A stretch of 36,151 nucleotides of DNA from Clostridiales bacterium (GCA_019418625.1 DYBL01000049.1:1-36151); one strand, 5' to 3'. Positions 15,720 to 23,924 are shown, counted from the first letter of the stretch. Notes: generated by a model from the sequence alone, not told the origin. Program-made: numbers and translations.

Positions 15720-15745
15720 GGCGGGCCCGGGAAACCGGGTCCGCC
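15720..15745 (-). terminator. Probable terminator after xpaC
   Basis: GGCGGGCCCGG (15720-15730) pairs with CCGGGTCCGCC (15735-15745) over a GAAA loop (TTTC on the minus strand), with one G-U type mismatch. The minus-strand U-run is weak (CTTGTTGGC), so efficiency is uncertain. Confidence 0.55.
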
Positions 15746-15760
15746 CTGCCGAAAGTCCCT

Positions 15761-16897
15761 TTATGTTTTTTCTTTCCGCTCCATCGCGGCACCCAGGCCG
15801 AAGTCCTCCTCCACCGTGGCCGTATCCCGCCGGAGCATGGTCTCCATGACCCGGATGTCGCTGTCCACATCCATGGCATCCGCCTTGTACAGCTCGTCCA
15901 GCTGGTGCTCGAAGCCCCGGATGATGGCATCCATGGTGGACTCGATGCGCTCCTTTGCCTGGCGCAGGTTCTCCCCCTCCACGCCGGCGGCTTCAAACTC
16001 TGCGTAAGAGTCCAGCAGCTTTTGGGTGGTGGGCAGGTAATAGTTGAGGAAGGTGCCGATGCGCCCGGCCTTCTTGGGGTCTTCCTCCACCGCCCGGAAA
16101 ATGCGGGCAGTGATCTCCTCCAGCCGGGAGATCTTGGCCGAGAGTACCGGATCCGCGATGGCATCGTTGGCCCGGCGGATGCTGCGCAGGATGCCCGAGT
16201 AGCCCTCCTCCGCCTCCTTGGGCGCCTGGGCGGCCTGGGCCGCCTGCTTTGCCCGCAGTTCCTCCATAGCTCTGCTGCTGCGGAACAGATAGCCCAGCTC
16301 TACGTTGAGATACGCTGCGGGGCCGAAATACCCCTTTTCCACCATCTTCTCCAGGTCCCGCTCCACCCGGCCGCCGGAAAAGCCCAAGGTGCGGGCCAGT
16401 TCGTCCACCGGCATGGCCTCCCGCTCGCCCATGACCGCCAGATACCGGGCATAGCGCTTCAAGCGCCGGTCCATGGCGACGCCCGCGCCCAGCATGGCAC
16501 CGCCGCCTACCGCCACCGCCAGGAATTGCAGCAGCTCCGGCAGCCACAGGCTGAACCAGTAATCCGACCAGAACAGGGCGTCGATGGGGCCTGTCATCCC
16601 CACGATGCCCACCACCAACAGCACGATGCCGGCCACTTTGAGCCACGCCGCATTGGACTTTTTCGGTGGCGGAGACTGCATGGCCGTCTGTACCGCGCTC
16701 CGGGCATGGCCAGGCGCTGCGGTCTGGCCGCTGTGCTGCTGTCCCGACAGGGGCGGCGCCTGCACGCGCTGCTTTTGTCCGTCATTCTTAAAAAGTTTGA
16801 CCAGAAGCAGCACCAGGGCGATAGGCCACGCACCGATCACAAACAGCACGATGATGAGCGGCCAGCCCCAGTCCGTTTTCTTCTTTTGGGAAGCCAC
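15761..16897 (-). CDS. XpaC-like 5-bromo-4-chloroindolyl phosphate hydrolysis family protein
   Basis: The protein has 378 residues. It has an N-terminal hydrophobic segment (about 11-35), a Gln/Pro-rich linker, two further hydrophobic stretches (about 85-140), a winged-helix-like part (PVDELARTLGFSGGRVERDL) and a long helical C-terminal XpaC domain. XpaC proteins are usually next to TelA toxic-anion-resistance genes, but no telA follows here. The family name comes from an old phosphatase-colour phenotype in Bacillus and does not prove hydrolase activity. The start is a GTG at 16897 with GGGGAG 6 bases upstream, only 3 bases after the DUF896 stop. It is the last gene of a five-gene operon. Confidence 0.8.
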   Translation of the reverse strand: MASQKKKTDWGWPLIIVLFVIGAWPIALVLLLVKLFKNDGQKQRVQAPPLSGQQHSGQTAAPGHARSAVQTAMQSPPPKKSNAAWLKVAGIVLLVVGIVGMTGPIDALFWSDYWFSLWLPELLQFLAVAVGGGAMLGAGVAMDRRLKRYARYLAVMGEREAMPVDELARTLGFSGGRVERDLEKMVEKGYFGPAAYLNVELGYLFRSSRAMEELRAKQAAQAAQAPKEAEEGYSGILRSIRRANDAIADPVLSAKISRLEEITARIFRAVEEDPKKAGRIGTFLNYYLPTTQKLLDSYAEFEAAGVEGENLRQAKERIESTMDAIIRGFEHQLDELYKADAMDVDSDIRVMETMLRRDTATVEEDFGLGAAMERKEKT

Positions 16898-16900
16898 ACC

Positions 16901-17110
16901 TTACTCCCCTTTCTTTTTCAGCTTTTGCTTATTGCCCTTCTCATCCACGATGTAGGTGTGGTCCAGCTGCCCTTTCAGACTGCCCAGCACCGCGTCCACA
17001 TATTCCCGGCGCAGGGCGGCGCGCTCCGCCGTCTCCGCCTCCGTAAGACCTTCGGGGCTCTTGGCCTTGCGGGCCAGCTCGTTGATCCGATCGATCTTCT
17101 TCTGATCCAT
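16901..17110 (-). CDS. DUF896 (YnzC-like) small protein
   Basis: The protein has 69 residues. It matches the DUF896/UPF0291 pattern: a two-helix N-terminal hairpin (DRINELARKAKSPEGLTEAE, then RAALRREYVDAV) and a lysine-rich tail. Bacillus YnzC lies in an SOS operon, but members have no settled biochemical role. GGAGGAG precedes the ATG. It sits 10 bases after the DUF4177 gene and 3 before xpaC, clearly in one operon. Confidence 0.85.
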   Translation of the reverse strand: MDQKKIDRINELARKAKSPEGLTEAETAERAALRREYVDAVLGSLKGQLDHTYIVDEKGNKQKLKKKGE

Positions 17111-17120
17111 ATGCTCCTCC

Positions 17121-17345
17121 TTATTCTTCGGCCGCAGGCCGTTCAAACACCAGATCCACAGTTTCGATAAATCCCCCGGCCCGCTGGCTGGCAGGGATGA
17201 CACCCACGTACCGCCAGCCCTCCGCTGCACGCTGGGCAATGATTTCCCTGTGTCCTTCCGTGGTCAGGCCCACACCGCCGAAAAGGCTGTACCCGGAGGC
17301 GCTGTCGCAATTCACCGTCTCAAATTCATATTCGTACTTGACCAT
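17121..17345 (-). CDS. DUF4177-like small protein
   Basis: The protein has 74 residues. The pattern of a short N-terminal strand (YEYEFETV), a helix ending in AAEGWRYVGVIPAS, and a closing strand VDLVFERP fits DUF4177, a small alpha/beta domain of unknown function. The insert with SASGYSLFGGVGLTTEGH is glycine-rich. AGAGGCGG lies before the ATG. It is placed 15 bases after ylmH. No function is claimed. Confidence 0.7.
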   Translation of the reverse strand: MVKYEYEFETVNCDSASGYSLFGGVGLTTEGHREIIAQRAAEGWRYVGVIPASQRAGGFIETVDLVFERPAAEE

Positions 17346-17360
17346 ATTGTCCGCCTCTCT

Positions 17361-18158
17361 TTACACATACCGCAGCAGCGTCACGGAGATGCGGCCCTTT
17401 TTCGTGGTGCCGCCCACCTCTGCCAAGCGGAATTTCCCAAAGCCGCGGGCAGAGACCGTGTCTCCTTCCGTCAAAGGCTTGTCCGCCTTGGTGCACTCCA
17501 TCCAGTTCACCTGCACCCGGCCGGAGGACACCAGCTCTGCCGCCTTTCCCCGGGACATGCGCAGCCCCGCAGCGATCACCGCGTCCAGCCGCAACGAGGA
17601 GACCGTGTCCCGCACCTCCTCCGTGGATGCCTGGGGAACATGGATGCAGCTGCGCTCCACCTCCTGAAGATGCAGCCGCGTCCGTCCGGCGCTCTCCCAG
17701 CTTTGCAGCAGGAAATCCGCCACCGTGTCCAGCACCAGGATGTCTGCGCTCTCGGATGTCACCAGAATGTCGCCCACCTTTTCCCGGGCAACGCCCATGC
17801 CCATGAGGCTGCCCAGAAAGTCCCGGTGGCTCAGGGGCTTTTCCGCCCGGAAAGATGCCCGCAGGCAGCGGATGGGGCTGATGGTCTCCGCCGTCTCCGC
17901 ATCCAGCCAGTCCGGCAGGAACAAGAGCACCTGCCGCTCCGCGTCCGGATAGCCGCCGGTGCACACGTACGTCCCTGCTCCGGCCCCTGCCAGGCGCAGA
18001 AGGTCCAGTGACCGCAGCCGCTGCTGGGGCGTGAGAAAATCCGTGGCTTCGCCGCTTCCCCGGCGGCTGCTTTGCTCATAGCGGTCCAGCACCCGGGAAA
18101 GGGCCAGCCGCTCCTCTCCGGCCGCACCCAGCCGGTCCAGCAGCGCGCCCTTATCCAT
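17361..18158 (-). CDS. ylmH: YlmH-like RNA-binding protein with S4 domain
   Basis: The protein has 265 residues. The N-terminal two thirds match the YlmH fold (DFLTPQQRLRSLDLL, SHRDFLGSLMGMGVAREKVGDI). The C-terminal S4 domain at about 185-245 reads RLDAVIAAGLRMSRGKAAELVSSGRVQVNW. YlmH homologues bind ribosomal complexes and have been linked to ribosome-associated quality control and cell division. Usually the gene sits with sepF, ylmG and divIVA. Here its start overlaps an ABC exporter gene by 8 bases, an atypical place. The function is inferred from the family. Confidence 0.87.
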   Translation of the reverse strand: MDKGALLDRLGAAGEERLALSRVLDRYEQSSRRGSGEATDFLTPQQRLRSLDLLRLAGAGAGTYVCTGGYPDAERQVLLFLPDWLDAETAETISPIRCLRASFRAEKPLSHRDFLGSLMGMGVAREKVGDILVTSESADILVLDTVADFLLQSWESAGRTRLHLQEVERSCIHVPQASTEEVRDTVSSLRLDAVIAAGLRMSRGKAAELVSSGRVQVNWMECTKADKPLTEGDTVSARGFGKFRLAEVGGTTKKGRISVTLLRYV

Positions 18159-19902
18159 GACGCAGTTCCTGGGTCCGCACCAGGGACGCGTAGGCCCCGT
18201 TCTTTGCCATCAGTTCATCGTGGGTGCCCAGCTCGGCGATGCGGCCCTCCTCGATGACGGCGATGCGGTCGGCATTGCGGACAGTGGACAGGCGATGGGC
18301 GATGATGATGGTGGTCCGCCCCTGGGAGAGCTTTTCAAAGGTCTCCTGGAGCTTGGCCTCCGTCACACTGTCCAGGGCGGAGGTAGCCTCATCCAGAATG
18401 AGGACCGGAGGATCTTTCAGGAAAATGCGGGCAATGGAGATGCGCTGCTTCTGTCCGCCGGAGAGCAGAGCGCCCCGCTCGCCCACATAGGTGTTGAAGC
18501 CGTCGGGCATGGCGATGATGTCGTCATAGATCTCCGCCAGCTTGGCTGCCCGGGCCACCTCTTCCTCCGAGGCGCCGGGGCGGCCGTAGCGGATGTTTTC
18601 CAGGATGCTGGCCGCAAACAGGAACACCTCCTGCTGCACCACGCCCACGTTCTGACGCAAAGACTCCTGGGTCACGGAGCGCACATCCTGTCCGTCGATG
18701 CGTACGGCGCCCTCCGTCACATCGTAGAACCGGGGGATCAGCTGGCACAAGGTGGACTTGCCGCCGCCGGAGGGGCCCACCACCGCCACTGTCTCGCCGG
18801 GCCGGATATGCAGGTCCACATCGTGGAGCACAGCCAGATCGTCCTGGTAAGCAAAGCTCACATGGTCCACGTCCACCTGGCCGCGGACGCCGGTGAGCAC
18901 CTTGGCGTCCGGTGCGTCCTGCATGGCAGGCTCCTCCCGCATCAGCTCGATGAACCGGCCCAGGCCCGCGGTGCCGTTGGCAAAGAGCTCGGCAAAGTTG
19001 GAGAGCTTGCGGACGGGGTTGACGAACGTGGTGATATACAGGCTGAACGTAATGAGGTCCACCGTGTCCATGCGGCCCTGCATGATGAGCAGACCGCCCA
19101 CGGCAATGACCGCCACGGACAGGATGGTCAAAAAGAACTCCATGGTGGCGTTGAAGCGGCCCATGGCCTTGTGGAACGCCCGCTTGGAGGTCTTGAAGCT
19201 GTCGTTGGAGGAATCGAACTTCTTTAGCTCCGCCTCCTCGTTGGCAAAGGCCTTGGCAGTGCGGATGCCGGACAGGCCCGACTCGATGTCGGCGTTGATG
19301 ACGGCGGTACGCTGCTTGACATGACGGGACGCCTCGTTCATGGACTTGCGGCACTTCCACACCACGGCGGAAAACACCGGCAAAATCAGCGCGATCACCA
19401 GCGCCAGCTGCCACTGGATGGTGAACATGATGGCAAGAGACCCCACAATGGTCACGCCGGAGATAAAGATATCCTCCGGGCCGTGGTGGGCCAGCTCCGT
19501 GATGTCGAAGAGATCCGCGGTCAGGCGGCTCATGAGCTGGCCGGTGCGGTTGCGGTCATAGTAGTCAAAGCTCAGCTCCTGCATGTGGCGGAACAGGTCC
19601 CGGCGGATATCCGCCTCCACCAGGATGCCGAAGGTATGGCCCCAGTAACAGATGATATACTGGAACACCGCCCGCAGGGCAAACGCCACGAACACCACCG
19701 CCATCACCGCGAAAAATGTGCGGTAGGCGCTCTGGGGCAGCAGCTCGTACATGCACCAGCGGGAGACGTAGGGGAACGCCAGATCGATCAGGGAGATCAT
19801 CAGCGCACAGGTAAGGTCCATGATGAACAGCTTCCGGTGGGGCCGGAAGTAGGAGAGGAAGATCGCCAGCGGCGACTTTTGCTGAAATTCACGAGTGGTC
19901 AT
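18151..19902 (-). CDS. ABC transporter, fused permease and ATP-binding half-exporter
   Basis: The protein has 583 residues. An N-terminal six-helix ABC_membrane domain (about 20-310) is followed by an ATPase domain (about 345-580). Walker A is GPSGGGKST, the signature is LSGGQKQR, Walker B is VLILDEATSALDS and the H-loop is IIAHRLS. It should work as a homodimer, or with a partner not present here, exporting a lipid, peptide or drug. No substrate clue is visible. ATG at 19902 follows AAGGAG and a promoter lies about 40 bases upstream. It is the first gene of the operon with ylmH, DUF4177, DUF896 and xpaC. Confidence 0.9.
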   Translation of the reverse strand: MTTREFQQKSPLAIFLSYFRPHRKLFIMDLTCALMISLIDLAFPYVSRWCMYELLPQSAYRTFFAVMAVVFVAFALRAVFQYIICYWGHTFGILVEADIRRDLFRHMQELSFDYYDRNRTGQLMSRLTADLFDITELAHHGPEDIFISGVTIVGSLAIMFTIQWQLALVIALILPVFSAVVWKCRKSMNEASRHVKQRTAVINADIESGLSGIRTAKAFANEEAELKKFDSSNDSFKTSKRAFHKAMGRFNATMEFFLTILSVAVIAVGGLLIMQGRMDTVDLITFSLYITTFVNPVRKLSNFAELFANGTAGLGRFIELMREEPAMQDAPDAKVLTGVRGQVDVDHVSFAYQDDLAVLHDVDLHIRPGETVAVVGPSGGGKSTLCQLIPRFYDVTEGAVRIDGQDVRSVTQESLRQNVGVVQQEVFLFAASILENIRYGRPGASEEEVARAAKLAEIYDDIIAMPDGFNTYVGERGALLSGGQKQRISIARIFLKDPPVLILDEATSALDSVTEAKLQETFEKLSQGRTTIIIAHRLSTVRNADRIAVIEEGRIAELGTHDELMAKNGAYASLVRTQELRHG

Positions 19903-19942
19903 AGCAACGCTCCTTGCTCTTTACATACTGATACAGTTTGAT

Positions 19943-19971
19943 ATGATATCACATTTCCCGGCCATACGCAA
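19943..19971 (-). promoter_or_regulatory. Promoter of the ABC exporter operon
   Basis: Minus-strand TTGCGT (19966-19971), 17 bases, TATCAT (19943-19948). The -10 lies inside the partial palindrome TGATATGATATCA. Confidence 0.55.
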
Positions 19972-19973
19972 TG

Positions 19974-20008
19974 AAAGATCCCCGGATGCATGGCATCCGG
20001 GGATCTTT
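19974..20008 (-). terminator. Terminator after the zinc-ribbon/SH3 gene
   Basis: A perfect 16-bp stem, 19974-19989 with 19993-20008 (core GATCCCCGGATGC), has a 3-base loop. It follows the minus-strand gene directly, with a short U-tract on the minus strand and a long one on the plus strand. Confidence 0.82.
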
Positions 20009-20014
20009 TTCTCT

Positions 20015-20956
20015 TTACTGATTGGCCAGGAACTCGCCCTTCATATAGCCGGTGGTGTCTACGCCGCCATTGCCGGCGAAAGTGATCTTATACCAGCCGT
20101 TCCCGGCGCTCTCCACGATCTTGACCTCCGCGCCGTTGGGGAGGGTAGCCAGAGCCTCATTGTCCGTGCCGGGACCGGAGCGCACGAACACGCCGTTGCC
20201 GGCATTGGTCACCACAGCAGAGCCCGCCTTCAGTCCGGAGGAAGAAGAGGTCGTGCTGCCGCTGCTGCCGGAGGAGGATGCCGTGCTGTCCGCGCTCACG
20301 TTGCACCGGACGATGCACACGGCCTTCTTGCTGCCGTCCGTCACCAGCACGTTCACCGTGCCCCGGGAGACAGCCGTGACCTTGCCGCTGGAATCCACGG
20401 AGGCGATGCCCTCGTCCTCGCTGATCCAGGTATAGCTGCCGCTGCCGCCGGAGGCCGTGATGGTATGGCTCTCGCCCACCGTCTTGAGGGTGAAGTCCGT
20501 GGTGCTCAGGGTCAGGCCGTCCGGCAGAGCGGAGGCCTTTTCATAGCTCAGCTCACCGGAGGTATCCGGCTTTTCCTGGGTCTCATTCCCGGTGGAGGGC
20601 ACGGCAGGATCTTCCGGCATGTCCACCTCACTGTCCTCACCGGCAGGCGTCTCGCCATCGGGCGTCTCTTCCCCGCCCGGTGTGACCTCCTCCACCGGCG
20701 TGTTGGGCGTCTCCTCTTCTTTCTTCTGGAACTGGTCCCCAAAGAGCAGGTACACCAGCAGCGCCAGCATGATGAGGATCAGCACCACCAGCGTGGGCGT
20801 CAGCAGATTAGGCTGGCCCTTAGAGGCAGAGCGTCTGCCGCCGCCCCGGCGGATCCTGCCGCCGCTGCGCTCAGCCGCCTCCTCCTCGCAGAAGGGACAG
20901 TTCTTATATGTATCGGAATATTTTTCCCCGCAGACGGGGCAGCGTTTCATAGCCAT
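20015..20956 (-). CDS. Membrane protein with zinc ribbon, Ig-like (BIG2) and SH3 domains
   Basis: The protein has 313 residues. In order: an N-terminal cytoplasmic zinc ribbon (Cys6-x2-Cys9 and Cys20-x2-Cys23, MKRCPVCGEKYSDTYKNCPFC); an Arg/Gly-rich stretch; one membrane segment at about 52-72; an acidic Pro/Thr/Glu linker; a BIG2-like domain at about 145-225 (SGSYTWISEDEGIASVDSSG, AVSRGTVNVLVTDGSK); a Ser-rich linker; and a C-terminal SH3b domain (VFVRSGPGTDNEALATLPNGAEVKIVE). The outer domains probably bind cell wall. The inside zinc ribbon may bind a protein partner. AAGGAG precedes the ATG. It is a single-gene unit with its own promoter and terminator. Confidence 0.82.
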   Translation of the reverse strand: MAMKRCPVCGEKYSDTYKNCPFCEEEAAERSGGRIRRGGGRRSASKGQPNLLTPTLVVLILIMLALLVYLLFGDQFQKKEEETPNTPVEEVTPGGEETPDGETPAGEDSEVDMPEDPAVPSTGNETQEKPDTSGELSYEKASALPDGLTLSTTDFTLKTVGESHTITASGGSGSYTWISEDEGIASVDSSGKVTAVSRGTVNVLVTDGSKKAVCIVRCNVSADSTASSSGSSGSTTSSSSGLKAGSAVVTNAGNGVFVRSGPGTDNEALATLPNGAEVKIVESAGNGWYKITFAGNGGVDTTGYMKGEFLANQ

Positions 20957-20995
20957 GAGGGCACTCCTTCCGAATGATTCGATGCTTTACATAAC

Positions 20996-21024
20996 ATAAT
21001 ATCGGCTTTCCTGTCTGCCGTCAA
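20996..21024 (-). promoter_or_regulatory. Promoter of the zinc-ribbon/SH3 gene
   Basis: Minus-strand TTGACG (21019-21024), 17 bases, TATTAT (20996-21001). Confidence 0.65.
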
Positions 21025-21102
21025 GTGCGGCGGGGCGGAATTTTTGCTTTTTCGGCATTTTTCAGCAGCGGCGGAATTTTCTCTGTCTTGCCGGCGCATC
21101 CC

Positions 21103-21131
21103 TTGCGGTTTCAGGGCGCAGGCTGTATAAT
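21103..21131 (+). promoter_or_regulatory. Promoter of udk
   Basis: TTGCGG (21103-21108), 17 bases, TATAAT (21126-21131), 55 bases before the start codon. Confidence 0.75.
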
Positions 21132-21186
21132 AAGACGAATTATGCGGTGATTTTGTTTCCAGGTACCGCGGAAGGGAGAAAGTTGC

Positions 21187-21804
21187 ATGGATACGATCCT
21201 CATCGGCATCGCCGGCGGCACCGGCTCCGGGAAAACCACCCTGACCCGGCACCTGAAAGAGCACTTTGGTGACGCCGTCACCGTCATCGGACACGACAGC
21301 TACTACAAGCGCCAGGAGGGCAAGACCTACGAAGAGCGGGCCCAGGTCAACTACGACCACCCCGCCGCCTTTGAAACGGAGCTTCTGGTGGAGCACCTGC
21401 GGCAGCTCAAGGCAGGTCACAGCGTCCAGTGCCCCGTCTACTCCTATGTGGAGCACAACCGCACGGACGAGACGGTCACCGTGGTGCCCAACAAGGTCAT
21501 CATCGTGGAGGGCATCCTCATTTTCCAGAACCCCGCCCTGCGGGACATGTTCGACATCAAGATCTTCGTGGAGACGGACGCAGACGTGCGCATCCTGCGC
21601 CGGTGCCTGCGGGATGTGGAGGAGCGGGGCCGCACGCTTCAGTCGGTAGTCACCCAGTACCTGACCACCGTCAAGCCCATGCACGAGCGGTATGTGGAGC
21701 CCTCCCGGAAGTATGCGGACATCGTGGTGCTGGAGGGCGGACACAATCTGGTGGCCCTGGAGATGATCATGCAGCGCATCCAAAACCACATTGACGGAAA
21801 CTGA
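21187..21804 (+). CDS. udk: Uridine kinase
   Basis: This enzyme phosphorylates uridine and cytidine to UMP/CMP in pyrimidine salvage. The protein has 205 residues. The P-loop is GGTGSGKTT at residues 10-18, HDSYYKRQEG supplies the catalytic Asp, and YDHPAAFETELL, VPNKVIIVEGIL, IFVETDADVRILRR and RDVEERGR are family motifs. Length is normal for the family. GGAAGGGAG lies before the ATG. It is monocistronic. Confidence 0.94.
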   Translation: MDTILIGIAGGTGSGKTTLTRHLKEHFGDAVTVIGHDSYYKRQEGKTYEERAQVNYDHPAAFETELLVEHLRQLKAGHSVQCPVYSYVEHNRTDETVTVVPNKVIIVEGILIFQNPALRDMFDIKIFVETDADVRILRRCLRDVEERGRTLQSVVTQYLTTVKPMHERYVEPSRKYADIVVLEGGHNLVALEMIMQRIQNHIDGN

Positions 21805-21810
21805 ATCGCA

Positions 21811-21847
21811 AAAAAGCGGACGGCGTTTTAGACGCCGTCCGCTTTTT
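21811..21847. terminator. Bidirectional terminator between udk and birA
   Basis: AAAAAGCGGACGGCGT (21811-21826) pairs perfectly with ACGCCGTCCGCTTTTT (21832-21847) over a 5-base loop. It serves both convergent genes. Confidence 0.92.
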
Positions 21848-22848
21848 CAGTCCACATAGCCGTCCATGCCCCGGACGGAGACCTCGCCGGAGCGGATGAC
21901 CCGCTCCGTCCCGTCCTCCATGCGCACCACCAGGCCGAACTGATCGTCCACATCCAGAGCCAGCGCCTGTGTACGCCCCTGGGGGCCGATCAGCTGCACC
22001 TGCTTGCCCAGGTTCACGCAGCTGCGGCGGTACTGGGCAAGATACGCCGCCGTGTCCCCCGTCTCCAGGGCCCGGTACAGCCGGTCCAGCGCCCGGATCT
22101 CCGCCGCCGCCAGGGCGCAGCGGGACACCGGACGGCCAAGGGCCTGCACCAGGGACGTGGCGATGGGGCGCACCTGGGGCGAAAAGTCCTCCGGCTCCTG
22201 GCTCACATTCAGGCCGATGCCCACCACCAGGTACTGAAGTCGCCCGCTCTCCGCCTCCAGGGAGAGCTCCGTCAGGATGCCGCTGAGCTTTTTCCCGTTC
22301 AAAATGGGGTCGTTGGGCCACTTGAGTCCCGGCTGCACGCCGCACACCTCTTCCACCGCCTGGCACACGGCCACGCCCGCCATGGCCGTGACGGACATCA
22401 GCCGCTCCGGCGGCAGGTGGGGCCGCAGCAAAGCCGTCAGATAAATGCCCTTTCCCTTGGGGGAGAGAAACACCCGGTCCATGCGGCCCCGGCCCGCCGT
22501 CTGCCCGTCCGCCACCACCACGGTGCCGTCCGCCGCGCCGGCGGCCGCCAGGCTCTTGGCGTAGGTATTGGTGGAGTCCACCTCGTCCAGGCACACCAGG
22601 GTCTGTCCCACCCGGTCCACATGGCCCAGCAGGCTGCGGATCTCCGGCTCCGTCAGCAGGTCCGGCACGGCGGCAAGCCGGTAGCCAAGGCCCGTCCGGG
22701 CCTCGATGTCATATCCCGCCCGCCGCAGGGCCTCCACCGCCTTCCACACGGCCGTGCGGCTCAGTCCCAGCTGCCGGCTCAGCTCCTCTCCGGATAAAAA
22801 CGCACCGCCGCTGCGGCGCAGGGCCTCCAAAACCGTTTCCCGGCTCAT
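21847..22848 (-). CDS. birA: Bifunctional biotin-protein ligase / biotin operon repressor BirA
   Basis: This protein attaches biotin to carboxylase carrier domains via biotinyl-AMP and represses biotin genes. It has 333 residues. An N-terminal winged helix-turn-helix (about 1-65, LSGEELSRQLGLSRTAVWKAVEALRRAGY) makes it the regulatory type. The catalytic domain has VDSTNTYAKSL, the biotinyl-AMP loop GRGRMDRVF, KGKGIYLTALLRP, KWPNDPILNGKKLSGIL and a C-terminal SH3-like domain. ATG at 22848 follows AGGAGGCAACAG; an upstream in-frame ATG at 22917 overlaps the sortase gene and lacks support. It lies after the pilus/sortase operon. Confidence 0.93.
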   Translation of the reverse strand: MSRETVLEALRRSGGAFLSGEELSRQLGLSRTAVWKAVEALRRAGYDIEARTGLGYRLAAVPDLLTEPEIRSLLGHVDRVGQTLVCLDEVDSTNTYAKSLAAAGAADGTVVVADGQTAGRGRMDRVFLSPKGKGIYLTALLRPHLPPERLMSVTAMAGVAVCQAVEEVCGVQPGLKWPNDPILNGKKLSGILTELSLEAESGRLQYLVVGIGLNVSQEPEDFSPQVRPIATSLVQALGRPVSRCALAAAEIRALDRLYRALETGDTAAYLAQYRRSCVNLGKQVQLIGPQGRTQALALDVDDQFGLVVRMEDGTERVIRSGEVSVRGMDGYVD

Positions 22849-22878
22849 CTGTTGCCTCCTTTTCCGCGCTTTGAAGCA

Positions 22879-22911
22879 AGAGCGCCCCCGTGCAGGGGCG
22901 CCCTCTTTTTT
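22879..22911 (-). terminator. Possible terminator of the pilus/sortase operon
   Basis: GCGCCCC (22882-22888) pairs with GGGGCGC (22895-22901), followed on the plus strand by a T-run but on the minus strand only by CTCTTGCTT. It may act as a weak terminator before birA, which has no obvious promoter of its own here. Confidence 0.4.
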
Positions 22912-22913
22912 TG

Positions 22914-23918
22914 TCATTGCGTGGGTGATGTATCATCTGCCGGTGCCTCGTCCCCCGCAGTGTCACCGCCGGTGACACTGCCCACGGCGATGTCCAGCAG
23001 AGAAGAGCCCTCCTCCGTCTCCTGGGGCTCCGCGGTCTCAGGATTTTCCGGGGTCTCGGGGACAGTCTCCGGCGGCTGGGCCTCCTCCGGCCCCTGCCGC
23101 TGCGCCGTATCCGACGGAGCCTCCCCCCGCAGCACCGCCTGCACCACCCAGCGGGTGGCGTGGCCGTTGCCGGTACAGGTGGAGAGCGTCAATATCCGGT
23201 CGTAGGTGTTGGGCACCACGCCCGTATCGATGACGGACTGATCCAGGCAGTAGTCGATGAAATCCTGCCGGGCCTGGGTGTCCGCAAACTGCAGGCGGTA
23301 GGTCTCCCCCGCCGTGCTGACCTCATAGGCCGCGAAGATCTCGTACTGGTGGCTCCCGGCGTCGTTGGTGATATACACATAAGGGTGGGACTGCCAGTAG
23401 CTGAGGGTCTTGTAGTACTTCAGCGAGGCGAACATGGAGCCGTTGTTCATCCGATGCCCGTAGATGACGGTATTGAAGTTGCTGAGATCCGGGCTGTTGG
23501 CGCTCTCCATGAAAATGGCGCCCACCACGCTGGTCCACTTTTTCCAGGTGTGGTTGAGGTAGTATTCATTGTCGTCCCCCTGCACCAGCGGATAGGAGAT
23601 GGCTGTGTTGGGAATGAGGATCCAGCCCAGCACATCGTCGTTGACTTCCCGCAAAGCGGTAAAGTCCATATTCCGCAGGGCATCGGCATAGGGGTCCACG
23701 TAAACCGGCTTTTCCTCCTGCTCCGTCTCCTTTTCCGGCTCCTGCACCTCCGGCGCGGGCAGCTCACTCAGGTCCGGCAGCTCCACCAGCGACTCCGCCT
23801 CCTGGTAGATCTCCTCGCCCCGGCGGTATTCCATCTGCTGGCGGACCAGCATGACCGCGCTGGCCACCAGCACGACGGCCAGCACCGCCATGATCCCAAG
23901 CCTCACTTTTTTCTTCAT
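22914..23918 (-). CDS. srtB: Class B sortase
   Basis: This is a membrane-anchored transpeptidase that cleaves a C-terminal sorting motif and links proteins to the wall or to each other. The protein has 334 residues. A single N-terminal anchor (about 6-26) is followed by a sortase B domain at about 85-262. The catalytic residues are visible: His155 in VIYGHRMNNGSMF, Cys248 in TLSTCTGNG and Arg256 in HATRWVV. An acidic Pro/Glu/Thr-rich C-terminal tail of about 70 residues is unusual for sortases. It starts 6 bases after the pilT-like stop, so it is the last gene of the pilus operon. No protein in the operon shows a clear NPQTN-type sorting signal. Confidence 0.92.
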   Translation of the reverse strand: MKKKVRLGIMAVLAVVLVASAVMLVRQQMEYRRGEEIYQEAESLVELPDLSELPAPEVQEPEKETEQEEKPVYVDPYADALRNMDFTALREVNDDVLGWILIPNTAISYPLVQGDDNEYYLNHTWKKWTSVVGAIFMESANSPDLSNFNTVIYGHRMNNGSMFASLKYYKTLSYWQSHPYVYITNDAGSHQYEIFAAYEVSTAGETYRLQFADTQARQDFIDYCLDQSVIDTGVVPNTYDRILTLSTCTGNGHATRWVVQAVLRGEAPSDTAQRQGPEEAQPPETVPETPENPETAEPQETEEGSSLLDIAVGSVTGGDTAGDEAPADDTSPTQ

Positions 23919-23924
23919 ATCCGC

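Larger units (their letters stand above)
15403..15760. other. Intergenic region between porG and xpaC
   Basis: This 358-base gene-free stretch holds the por promoter (15487-15516), an AT-rich inverted repeat (15617-15634) and the xpaC terminator (15720-15745). Bases about 15590-15720 are far more AT-rich than the surroundings. I see no convincing small ORF with a ribosome site. It may contain upstream control sites for por. Confidence 0.6.
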
